Shown here piece after piece: positions 1-4,984 of a stretch of DNA of 5,568 bases (position 1 is the first letter of the stretch; the number at the start of each line of letters is the position of its first letter). The stretch spans positions 1 through 5,568 of the forward strand of contig JAZLCO010000054.1 of NCBI GenBank assembly GCA_045614225.1, read 5' to 3'. A program made the translations under genes and the position numbers. The stretch is from UBA9715 sp045614225. Its GTDB lineage: Bacteria; Actinomycetota; Coriobacteriia; Coriobacteriales; Eggerthellaceae. Below the pieces are notes generated by a model, which was given only the letters and a program-made list of their open reading frames with translations, was not told the origin of the DNA and did no database searches.

Positions 1-490
1 TCAGGCTGGTGACATATGCCTTCGTGGCGTAGTAGACCGCCTGCAGGGGCCCGGGCATGGTCGCGGCGGTGGAGCTGACGTTCAGGACCTTGCCGGAACC
101 GCGCTCGATCATGTCGGGGGGGAAGAGCTTGAGCATGCGCGTGGGCGCCTCGACGTTCACGGCGATCATGGACATGTCCTGCTCCATCGTGCGCTCGCGG
201 GCGAAGTCCCCCTGGCCGCCGAAGCCCGCGTTGTTGATGAGGACGTCGGGCAGCCAACCATTGGCCTTGCAGGTGTCATAGACCTTCTGCACGTCCTCGG
301 CCTTTGAGAGGTCAGCCGCAATCGTCTCGACGTTCACTCCGTACGTATCGCGCATCTCCAGCGCTTGCGTGTCGAGCTTGGCCTGGCTGCGGCCAACGAG
401 GATGAGGTCGCCTCCCGTCTTTGCGTGTATGTTTGCGAAGCATGTGCCGAGTCCGCCGTAGCTCCCCGTGATGAGCGCCGTGTTTACCAT
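1..490 (-). CDS. Short-chain dehydrogenase/reductase (SDR), 3' end missing
   Basis: NAD(P)-dependent oxidoreductase of the classical SDR superfamily; its C-terminal part lies beyond the left edge. The 163 visible residues show the family landmarks in order: cofactor-binding TGSYGGLG (8-15), Arg34 after the second strand (suggesting NADP(H) preference), AADL (58-61), NNAG (86-89), Asn112, catalytic Ser140 in NVSSTA, and Tyr153/Lys157 in YYATK. All four catalytic residues (Asn, Ser, Tyr, Lys) are therefore present. Classical SDRs are about 250-270 residues, so roughly 90-100 are missing. The ATG start has AAAGGA at 499-504, 8 nt away. It is transcribed leftward, separated from the next gene by about 720 bp, so it is its own transcription unit. 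The substrate (alcohol, ketone or hydroxysteroid) cannot be deduced. The family call is secure; a specific function is not. Confidence 0.93.
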   Translation of the reverse strand, partial: MVNTALITGSYGGLGTCFANIHAKTGGDLILVGRSQAKLDTQALEMRDTYGVNVETIAADLSKAEDVQKVYDTCKANGWLPDVLINNAGFGGQGDFARERTMEQDMSMIAVNVEAPTRMLKLFPPDMIERGSGKVLNVSSTAATMPGPLQAVYYATKAYVTSL

Positions 491-735
491 GACAATCGTC
501 CTTTCGGTCGTTCCTTTCAACTGATGCTGAGGAAAGATTACGGATGAACATGTGCCATATGAACATCGTTATGCGCCAATCTGATATCAAATCGCGCCAA
601 TTTGAACAGATCAGGTGTACTTGCGTCATCGTAATCCGGAAGATTACAGCCTCTCTCTCGTACCAGGACGGCGCTGTGCTGGCGCTTTCGAACGTCAATC
701 GAAAACGGCTTAGAAAGGCTTATAAAGGCTAAAGG
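491..735 (-). promoter_or_regulatory. AT-richer upstream region of the SDR gene
   Basis: About 245 bp with clearly lower GC than the surrounding genes and no convincing reading frame. It holds several short symmetric or repeated words: ATGAACAT twice (544-551 and 559-566), GCGCCAAT twice (573-580 and 594-601, 21 bp apart), TGATATCA at 582-589, a GTAATC/GATTAC inverted pair (631-636 and 642-647), and TTTCGA/TCGAAA around 686-704. The SDR promoter should lie here, reading leftward, but I could not find a -35/-10 pair good enough to place it. Confidence 0.4.
573..601. repeat. Paired 8-bp direct repeat GCGCCAAT, possible operator
   Basis: GCGCCAAT occurs at 573-580 and 594-601, a period of 21 bp (two helical turns), with the palindrome TGATATCA between them at 582-589. 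Direct repeats on the same helix face about 85-110 bp upstream of the SDR start suggest a regulator site. No protein can be named. Confidence 0.3.
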
Positions 736-770
736 AACCCCTCTGCTCAACGTCGACGAGCAGAGGGGTT
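736..770. terminator. Perfect 13-bp GC-rich hairpin, probable transcription terminator
   Basis: The arms AACCCCTCTGCTC (736-748) and GAGCAGAGGGGTT (758-770) pair perfectly around a 9-nt loop containing GTCGAC. The plus strand continues with TTTAT, and the minus strand with CCTTTAGCCTTTA, so the T-rich tail is weak on both sides. The hairpin sits 33 nt past the guaA-like stop codon when read leftward, as a native terminator of that gene would, and it would also shield the SDR gene from read-through. Confidence 0.65.
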
Positions 771-803
771 TATCGTGCTTGACTGGGGAAATATGGGCTT
801 CCG

Positions 804-821
804 TCACTCCCACTCAATAGT
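804..821 (-). other. guaA-like 3' tail (TIEWE-stop), possible integration-site remnant
   Basis: Read leftward, these 18 bases are ACTATTGAGTGGGAGTGA, which translate to TIEWE followed by stop. That matches the well-conserved C-terminus of GMP synthetase (GuaA; the E. coli protein ends PPATIEWE). No other part of guaA is visible: upstream in the same frame the reading is only MDEGAPLGKVG back to an ATG at 852-854, and a stop lies three codons further upstream. The 3' end of guaA is a known tyrosine-recombinase integration target, so a duplicated tail of this kind could be an attL/attR scar. No integrase lies in the window. The match is short and could be chance. Confidence 0.35.
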
Positions 822-960
822 TCCCACTTTTCCGAGCGGTGCTCCCTCGTCCATCTTGCATCAGCTCGTGCTGTCACGTCCGACGAAACCACGCATTTCC
901 GCACCTTCGGGTGGTAGCCAGCTGGTAGCCAGAAAGTGGCTACCACCCTGGTAGCCAGTG

Positions 961-1143
961 ATGGGGAGTAAATGCCCCCGGTATGGGGAGTAAACGCTCT
1001 GACCTGCGGAAACAGGTGGTAGCCAGTCCCGTGAAACCGCGAGGTGGCTACTACCTCCGAAATCGCCCTCTGGGGCCGTTTTCCGGGAAATATGGGGAGT
1101 AAACGAAGGGAGTGAATCTGCATAGCATCTGACCTGCGGAAAC
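961..1143. repeat. Interleaved ATGGGGAGTAAA and TCTGACCTGCGGAAAC repeats
   Basis: ATGGGGAGTAAA occurs three times (961-972, 983-994, 1092-1103); the last two copies are followed by C. The 16-mer TCTGACCTGCGGAAAC occurs twice (998-1013 and 1128-1143), each time downstream of an ATGGGGAGTAAAC copy. A further 12-mer, GGGAAATATGGG, occurs at 786-797 and 1085-1096. The order of blocks is partly repeated, which suggests a duplicated composite unit that has since diverged. Confidence 0.7.
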
Positions 1144-1162
1144 GTCTTGCGTAACCCCCGAA

Positions 1163-1184
1163 ATGGTAGCCAGTTGGCTACCAT
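1163..1184 (-). terminator. Perfect 10-bp palindrome downstream of the flavin reductase gene
   Basis: ATGGTAGCCA (1163-1172) and TGGCTACCAT (1175-1184) are perfect inverted repeats separated by GT. The hairpin starts 27 nt past the stop codon of the leftward flavin reductase gene, so it could end that transcript. It lacks a T-run and has a very tight loop. It also belongs to the TGGTAGCCA repeat family, so it may be a repeat unit rather than a true intrinsic terminator. Confidence 0.35.
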
Positions 1185-1211
1185 GCGCTTTAATCCCTGT
1201 ATCTCGGCGCC

Positions 1212-1796
1212 CTATGCTCCCTTGGCGGCCTTCACGAGGTCCATGCCGGCACTCCACGCCTGCCCGGCCTTCTCGCCGACGGCGTAGTAGCCGTGCTGGA
1301 ACTGGTCGAAGGTGAGCGCGCCCGCCTTCGCGGGGTCGACCTTGCCGTCCTCCGCGAGCACGGACTCCTCGGCGGCTGCGTTTACGATGGTTCCCACCAC
1401 CATGTGCAGGTGCTCGGTCTCCACGACCTCGGCCAGCTCGCACTCCATCACGACGGGGAATTCGTTGATTACCGGCGCGTGCACGTGGGTGGACTCACTT
1501 GCGGTAAGCCCCGACTTGGCGAACTTGTCGGGCAGCTTGTTGCCCGTGGCGATGCCGAGGTAGTCCGCCTCGGCCATATGGGCCGCATCGGCGAGCGCGA
1601 CCGTGAACGCGCCCGTCTCGCGGATGGCCTTCGTCGTCGCATGCCCCTCGCTGATGCACAGCGCCACCTTGTCCATGCCAGCAGCGCATCCCCATGCGGC
1701 GTTCATGGCCTGCACCGTGCCGTCCTTGTCATAGGCGGCCACGATGAGAACCGGCATCGGGAAGATGGCCGGCTGGGCTCCGAGATCCTTCTTCAT
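1212..1796 (-). CDS. Flavin reductase-like FMN-binding protein
   Basis: A 194-residue protein of the flavin reductase-like/flavoredoxin family (FMN-binding split barrel, DIM6/NTAB type). These proteins bind FMN and pass electrons from NAD(P)H or a partner protein to flavin or other acceptors in the cytoplasm. Typical stretches are PMPVLIVAAYDKDGTVQAMNAAWGCAAG-like strands at 13-40, an ISEGHATTKAIRETGAFTVAL segment (49-69) in the flavin-phosphate region, DYLGIATGNKLPDKF (79-93), and HAPVINEFPVVMECEL (106-121). The length suits the family (about 160-210). The start is fixed by AGGAGG at 1803-1808, 6 nt before the ATG. It lies 61 bp behind the TetR gene on the same strand, and I see no separate promoter, so the two are probably co-transcribed from the divergent control region. 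No signal peptide or frameshift is seen. The natural electron donor and acceptor are unknown; the divergently encoded flavodoxin is a candidate partner. Confidence 0.9.
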   Translation of the reverse strand: MKKDLGAQPAIFPMPVLIVAAYDKDGTVQAMNAAWGCAAGMDKVALCISEGHATTKAIRETGAFTVALADAAHMAEADYLGIATGNKLPDKFAKSGLTASESTHVHAPVINEFPVVMECELAEVVETEHLHMVVGTIVNAAAEESVLAEDGKVDPAKAGALTFDQFQHGYYAVGEKAGQAWSAGMDLVKAAKGA

Positions 1797-1857
1797 GTTC
1801 GTCCTCCTGTCAGATTGTTCCTGCTTCTTCTGTACCCGTATGCTCCATGCGGTGCGG

Positions 1858-2505
1858 TCAGCCCGCGAGCAGCCCCTTCAAATAGTCCTCGGCAAAGCCT
1901 GCCATAGCACCCGCGAACCCGCCTTGCGGAAGCGGCATGCCTGCTTCCTCCATCGCCCTCATCTGCGCCTCAGAGCCGCACAGGTGCCCGTGAAGCGCGG
2001 CGGCGTGGTAGACGAGCGCCAGGTGTGCGTCTGCCGCCTGCGCCTCGTCGAGCTGCGGGAGCTGAGCGGCCATGAGCGAGACGGCCGGCGCGATGTCGGC
2101 CATGAGGTCGCGCTTGAAGCCGGCGAGCATTTCAGCCGAAACGTTCGTCTCGATGACCGAGGTGAGGATGCCCTGGTAGCGCCAGTAGCCGTGATGCGCG
2201 TCGGCGACCTTCGCCCAGCGCGCGGCGAACCTGCCCGCCGGGAGGGGCAGGGCGCTTCCGAATTCCGCCACCAGCGCATCGACGAACGCCCGGTGCTTCT
2301 GCCGGTAGAGCGCCAGGAACACCTCCTCCTTCGTCTGCGCGTAGCGGTAGAGGTTGCCCCGCGACCACCCCAGCTCCTTGGCGATGGTGGTCAGCGTCAC
2401 CTCGTGGAACCCATGCGTGCGGAACAGCCCGTCCGTCGCCGCCATGATGTCGGCGAACCGCTCCGCCTTGTGCTCGGCGCTGTACGCCCTCTGGTAGTCG
2501 GCCAT
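1858..2505 (-). CDS. TetR/AcrR-family transcriptional regulator
   Basis: A 215-residue regulator. The N-terminal DNA-binding domain covers about residues 16-63, with the characteristic ATDGLFRTHGFHEVTLTTIAK helix (22-43), the recognition helix around ELGWSRGNLYRYA (44-56), and TKEEVF (58-63). The rest is a helical ligand-binding and dimerisation domain. The start at 2505 is chosen because AGGAGG (2512-2517) sits 6 nt upstream. An in-frame ATG at 2560-2562 would add 19 residues, but it lies inside the operator and upstream of the predicted tetR promoter, so I reject it. The gene is divergent from the aldo-keto reductase operon and shares with it a 126-bp control region holding two matching palindromes. 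It is therefore very likely an autoregulated repressor of both units (inference from architecture). The inducer is unknown. Similar regulators commonly govern detoxification or efflux genes. Confidence 0.93.
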   Translation of the reverse strand: MADYQRAYSAEHKAERFADIMAATDGLFRTHGFHEVTLTTIAKELGWSRGNLYRYAQTKEEVFLALYRQKHRAFVDALVAEFGSALPLPAGRFAARWAKVADAHHGYWRYQGILTSVIETNVSAEMLAGFKRDLMADIAPAVSLMAAQLPQLDEAQAADAHLALVYHAAALHGHLCGSEAQMRAMEEAGMPLPQGGFAGAMAGFAEDYLKGLLAG

Positions 2506-2533
2506 GCTTGTCCTCCTGTTCGTCTCGCAACGA

Positions 2534-2562
2534 ATCATATTCCGAAAGAAACTTCTTGACAA
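2534..2562 (-). promoter_or_regulatory. Leftward promoter of the tetR-flavin reductase unit
   Basis: On the minus strand, TTGTCA (2557-2562, -35, 5 of 6 consensus bases) and TATGAT (2534-2539, -10, 5 of 6) are separated by exactly 17 bp. Transcription should start near 2527, giving a leader of about 22 nt before the ATG. The -35 overlaps the oppositely directed -35 of the aldo-keto reductase promoter and touches the left operator. Confidence 0.75.
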
Positions 2563-2584
2563 GTGACGTTTCGTTATTTATTCT
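2556..2584 (+). promoter_or_regulatory. Rightward promoter of the aldo-keto reductase operon
   Basis: TTGACA (2556-2561, perfect -35) and TATTCT (2579-2584, -10, 4 of 6) are separated by 17 bp. The start of transcription should be near 2591, about 41 nt before the ATG. The left palindrome exactly fills the spacer, and the right one lies just downstream of the start, so repressor binding would block this promoter. Confidence 0.75.
2561..2579. promoter_or_regulatory. Left TetR operator (O1)
   Basis: AAGTGACGTTTCGTTATTT is a pseudo-palindrome centred on 2570. Its 19 bases match the reverse complement of the right operator at 17 positions. It occupies the -35/-10 spacer of the aldo-keto reductase promoter and abuts the tetR -35. 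Binding by the adjacent TetR-family protein is inferred. Confidence 0.75.
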
Positions 2585-2596
2585 GCAATCGTAAGT

Positions 2597-2615
2597 AAAT
2601 GACGTAACGTCACTT
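2597..2615. promoter_or_regulatory. Right TetR operator (O2)
   Basis: AAATGACGTAACGTCACTT contains the perfect palindrome TGACGT-A-ACGTCA (2600-2612). It is inverted relative to the left operator, so 2559-2574 and 2602-2617 form a 15-of-16 inverted repeat. Its centre (2606) is 36 bp from that of O1, and it ends 2 nt before the GAAAGGA ribosome site, so it overlaps the mRNA leader. Confidence 0.78.
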
Positions 2616-2631
2616 GTGAAAGGATTGAGAC

Positions 2632-3492
2632 ATGGATACCTTGAAGTTGAGCAACGGAGTGGAGATGCCCCTGGAGGGCTTCGGCGTGTTCCAGGTGCCC
2701 GACCCCGTCGAGTGCGAGCAGGCGGTCTACGATGCCATACGCGTTGGCTACCGCCTCATCGACACGGCCGCACTCTACATGAACGAGGGCGCGGTGGGCG
2801 CGGCGATAAGGCGCGCGGTCGCGGACGGGCTGGCTACCCGCAAGGAGCTGTTCATCACGACGAAGCTGTGGTGCAACGCCGCGAGCTACGAGGGCGCGAA
2901 GAAGGCGTTTGCCGACTCGATGGCGCTGCTGGGCCTGGACTACCTCGACCTCTACCTCATCCACCAGCCCTACGGCGACGTCTTCGGCGCGTGGAAGGCG
3001 ATGGAAGAGCTTCTGGCCGAGGGCAAGGTGCGCGCCATCGGCGTCGCGAACTTCTACCCCGGCAGGTTCACCGAGTTCGCCGAGCTCGTCGACGTGAAGC
3101 CCATGGTAAACCAGATCGAGCTGCACCCCTTCTACGCGCAGTACGACGCCATCGAGAACATGAAGTCATACGGCTGCCAGCCTCAGGCGTGGGGCCCGCT
3201 CGCCGAGGGGCGCCACGGGATCTTCACGCACCCGGTGCTCTCCGAGATCGGCGCCAAGTACGGCAAGACCGCCGCGCAGATTGCGCTCAAGTGGAACGCG
3301 CAGCGCGGCGTGAGCATCATCCCCAAGAGCGTGCACGTTGATCGCATGGAGCAGAACCTGGACATCTGGGACTTCGAACTCTCGGCTGAGGACATGGCCG
3401 CCATCGACGCGCTCGACCTGGGCCATTCCGAGATCATCGATCACAACCAGCCCGAGACGGTGAAGTTCATCCTCGGCGCCGTGAGCGACTAA
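2632..3492 (+). CDS. Aldo/keto reductase (NADPH-dependent carbonyl reductase)
   Basis: A 286-residue cytoplasmic (alpha/beta)8-barrel oxidoreductase that reduces aldehydes or ketones with NAD(P)H. The full catalytic tetrad is visible: Asp44 and Tyr49 in RLIDTAALYMNEGAVG, Lys78 in TTKLW, and His111 in LYLIHQP. Family signatures IGVANF (136-141), NQIELHPF (160-167) and the cofactor-binding IIPKSVHVDRMEQN (229-242, PKS with Arg238) are also present. The length is normal for the 2,5-diketogluconate reductase-like group, and no truncation is seen. The ATG has GAAAGGA (2618-2624) 7 nt upstream. It is first in the rightward operon, directly behind the two-operator promoter, with the flavodoxin gene 16 bp downstream. 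Induction by the TetR ligand is inferred. The substrate is not predictable beyond a small carbonyl compound. Confidence 0.95.
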   Translation: MDTLKLSNGVEMPLEGFGVFQVPDPVECEQAVYDAIRVGYRLIDTAALYMNEGAVGAAIRRAVADGLATRKELFITTKLWCNAASYEGAKKAFADSMALLGLDYLDLYLIHQPYGDVFGAWKAMEELLAEGKVRAIGVANFYPGRFTEFAELVDVKPMVNQIELHPFYAQYDAIENMKSYGCQPQAWGPLAEGRHGIFTHPVLSEIGAKYGKTAAQIALKWNAQRGVSIIPKSVHVDRMEQNLDIWDFELSAEDMAAIDALDLGHSEIIDHNQPETVKFILGAVSD

Positions 3493-3508
3493 GAAGGAAG
3501 GGAAGGCA

Positions 3509-3985
3509 ATGTCCAAGAGCCTGATAGTAGTGTTCTCCTGGTCGGGGAACTGCATGAAAATCGCCGAGCGCGTGCGCGAGGCCACGGGCGCCGACCTGTT
3601 TCGGCTGGAGCCGGTCGAGCCCTACCCGAAGGAATACCAGCCCACCGAGGACCGGCTACGCCACGAGCTGGAGAGCGGCATCATGCCCGACTACGTCGGC
3701 GATGTGGAGGGTTGGGAGGACTACGACACCGTGTTCGCCGGCTACCCCGTGTGGGGCTACACCATCCCGCCCATACTGCTCAAGTTCCTGCTCGACCACG
3801 ACTGGGCGGGCAAGCGCATCGCCCCCTTTAACAGCCACCTGGGCAGCGGCGAGGGCGGCACGCACGCCGTGATCGCCGAGGCCGCCCCCGGCGCCGAGAT
3901 GCTCGAGGGCGTTGTCATCGGCGGCAAGATGGTGGGCATGCAGCTCGGCAAGGTCGAGAAGTGGGCCAAGAAGATTGCCGGCTAA
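3509..3985 (+). CDS. Flavodoxin
   Basis: A 158-residue single-domain flavodoxin, a small FMN electron carrier of the cytoplasm. FMN-contact loops are visible: the phosphate loop SWSGNCMKIA (10-19), the isoalloxazine loop GYPVWGYTIPP (78-88) with Trp82 and Tyr84 as likely stacking residues, and HLGSGEGGT (110-118). It resembles the bacterial flavodoxin_4-type group found next to reductases and hydrolases in anaerobes. A purine-rich tract (3494-3506) precedes the ATG, and the gap to the aldo-keto reductase is only 16 bp, so it is co-transcribed. Its end overlaps the start region of the following hydrolase gene. It could donate electrons to, or accept them from, the flavin reductase-like protein encoded on the opposite strand; that pairing is inferred from proximity. 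Confidence 0.93.
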   Translation: MSKSLIVVFSWSGNCMKIAERVREATGADLFRLEPVEPYPKEYQPTEDRLRHELESGIMPDYVGDVEGWEDYDTVFAGYPVWGYTIPPILLKFLLDHDWAGKRIAPFNSHLGSGEGGTHAVIAEAAPGAEMLEGVVIGGKMVGMQLGKVEKWAKKIAG

Positions 3986-4907
3986 GAAACTTGCGACGGC
4001 GATGTTTGTAGTGGCATTGTGCCTCGTTCTTGCGGGATGCCAAGCGCAGCCTGCGAACATCTCGGAAGCAGGAGCCGCAACGGAAACGCGTTCGGAATCT
4101 GCGCCATCGGAGGAGGTGGCCAGCGGAGGCGATGAGGTGTTCGGCATAGGAAAAAGCTACACGACCGAGGACATGTGGGTCGAACATGACGGCAAGCGCG
4201 TGTACGGCGTGCTCTACACACCCAAGGGGCTCGCGGGCCCGGCGCCGGCCGTCATATGCTCGCATTACTTCGGAGGCACGCACGCCGACAGCGCCGAGTA
4301 CGCGCGGACCATGGCCGAGCGCGGCTACGTGGCCTACGCGTTCGACTTCTGCGGCGGGGCGTACTCGTCGCGCTCGACGGGGGCGACGACCGAATGCTCC
4401 ATCCTCACCGAGGCCGACGACCTCTCCGCCGTGCTCGATGCGGTGCGCGGGCTCGACGTGGTGGACGAGCGGAGCGTGTTCCTGCTCGGGCAGAGCCAGG
4501 GCGGGGCGGTCAGCGCCATCGTCGCCGCCGAGCGCCCGGCCGACGTGGCCGGCCTCGTGCTGCTCTATCCGGCCTTCGTCATACACGACGAGATGGTCGA
4601 GCGCTTCGGCAGTGCGGAGAACGCGCCCGAGACGTTCACCTGGTGGCAGGAGCTAGGGCGCGTGTACGCGGTCGACGCCATGGACTACGACTTCTACGGG
4701 CACATCGGCGATTACGATGGACCGGTGCTGCTCTTCCACGGCAGCGCCGACTCGCTCGTGCCGCTGCGTTACGCCGAACGCGCCGCCGAGACCTATGCCG
4801 ACGTCGATTTCGAGGTGATCGAGGGCGCGGGCCACGGCTTCTACGGCTCCGATCAGCGCCACGTGCTCGAACGCACGGCCGCGTTCGTCGGGGCGAACGT
4901 CAAATGA
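3975..4907 (+). CDS. Lipoprotein alpha/beta hydrolase (esterase-like)
   Basis: A serine hydrolase that appears to be anchored outside the membrane. Starting at the TTG at 3975 gives 310 residues with a classic lipoprotein signal: MPAKK, a hydrophobic run, then LVLAGC with the lipid-accepting Cys22. A Ser/Glu-rich linker (about 23-52) follows. The hydrolase fold shows SHYFGG (oxyanion region), a nucleophile elbow GQSQGG with Ser174, Asp259 in FHGSADSLVPL, and His287 in GAGHGF, so the triad is complete. The FDFCGGAYSS and LLGQSQGGAVSA stretches resemble cinnamoyl/feruloyl esterase-type hydrolases, so esterase activity is likely but the substrate is unknown. Other possible starts are the ATG at 4002 (no basic n-region) and the TTG at 3912. 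The chosen start overlaps the flavodoxin gene by 11 bp with only a weak ribosome site, implying translational coupling. Confidence 0.85.
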   Translation: MPAKKLATAMFVVALCLVLAGCQAQPANISEAGAATETRSESAPSEEVASGGDEVFGIGKSYTTEDMWVEHDGKRVYGVLYTPKGLAGPAPAVICSHYFGGTHADSAEYARTMAERGYVAYAFDFCGGAYSSRSTGATTECSILTEADDLSAVLDAVRGLDVVDERSVFLLGQSQGGAVSAIVAAERPADVAGLVLLYPAFVIHDEMVERFGSAENAPETFTWWQELGRVYAVDAMDYDFYGHIGDYDGPVLLFHGSADSLVPLRYAERAAETYADVDFEVIEGAGHGFYGSDQRHVLERTAAFVGANVK

Positions 4908-4912
4908 ATGCG

Positions 4913-4948
4913 AACCGCCGCCGCGCCTTCCACGATCTCGGCGGCGTT
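4913..4948 (+). other. GC-rich hairpin between the two hydrolase genes
   Basis: CGCCGCCG (4916-4923) pairs with CGGCGGCG (4939-4946), and flanking AA/TT pair if one C bulges. The loop is 15 nt. It is followed by AAAATG rather than a T-run, so it is not a standard terminator. It might lower downstream expression or stabilise the upstream mRNA, or simply reflect high GC. Confidence 0.3.
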
Positions 4949-4984
4949 AAAATGTCAAGAAGGTTCAAGCGAAAGGAAACGACC

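Larger units (their letters stand above)
909..1184. repeat. Cluster of TGGTAGCCA repeats in both orientations
   Basis: The 9-mer TGGTAGCCA occurs at 912-920, 923-931, 949-957, 1017-1025 and 1164-1172. Its reverse complement TGGCTACCA occurs at 937-945 and 1175-1183, with a degenerate TGGCTACTA at 1045-1053. The copies form competing hairpins: 909-920 pairs with 937-948 over 12 perfect base pairs, while 937-945 can instead pair with 923-931 or 949-957. Spacing is irregular, so this is not a CRISPR array. It resembles a noncoding interspersed (REP/MITE-like) element. No protein-coding gene is supported here. Confidence 0.75.

Noticed and set aside
312..698. Leftward 128-codon frame covering the SDR start
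   Set aside because: It reads the SDR N-terminus out of frame and its upstream part shows no domain or ribosome site.
770..1184. Two overlapping leftward open frames of 107-117 codons across the repeat cluster
   Set aside because: Their peptides simply translate the repeats (WLP, YSPY, VRCY-like words), have no ribosome site and match no family I recognise. The region is better explained as noncoding repeats.
909..1184. CRISPR array
   Set aside because: Repeats are 9-16 bp, occur in both orientations and have spacings from 2 to over 100 bp; no cas genes are present.
1744..2559. Long rightward frame of 271 codons antisense to the TetR gene
   Set aside because: Arg/Val-rich antisense shadow caused by high GC; the opposite strand holds a full TetR protein with a proper start and ribosome site.
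2503..2562. Upstream ATG start for the TetR protein adding 19 residues
   Set aside because: It lies upstream of the predicted tetR promoter and inside operator DNA; the ATG at 2505 has an ideal AGGAGG 6 nt away.
2616..3341. Rightward 241-codon frame overlapping the aldo-keto reductase
   Set aside because: Arg-rich shadow in another frame; the aldo-keto reductase frame shows an intact catalytic tetrad.
4948..4953. TAAAAT as a -10 box for a separate promoter of the last hydrolase
   Set aside because: No acceptable -35 hexamer lies 16-18 bp upstream, so read-through from the operon promoter is more likely.
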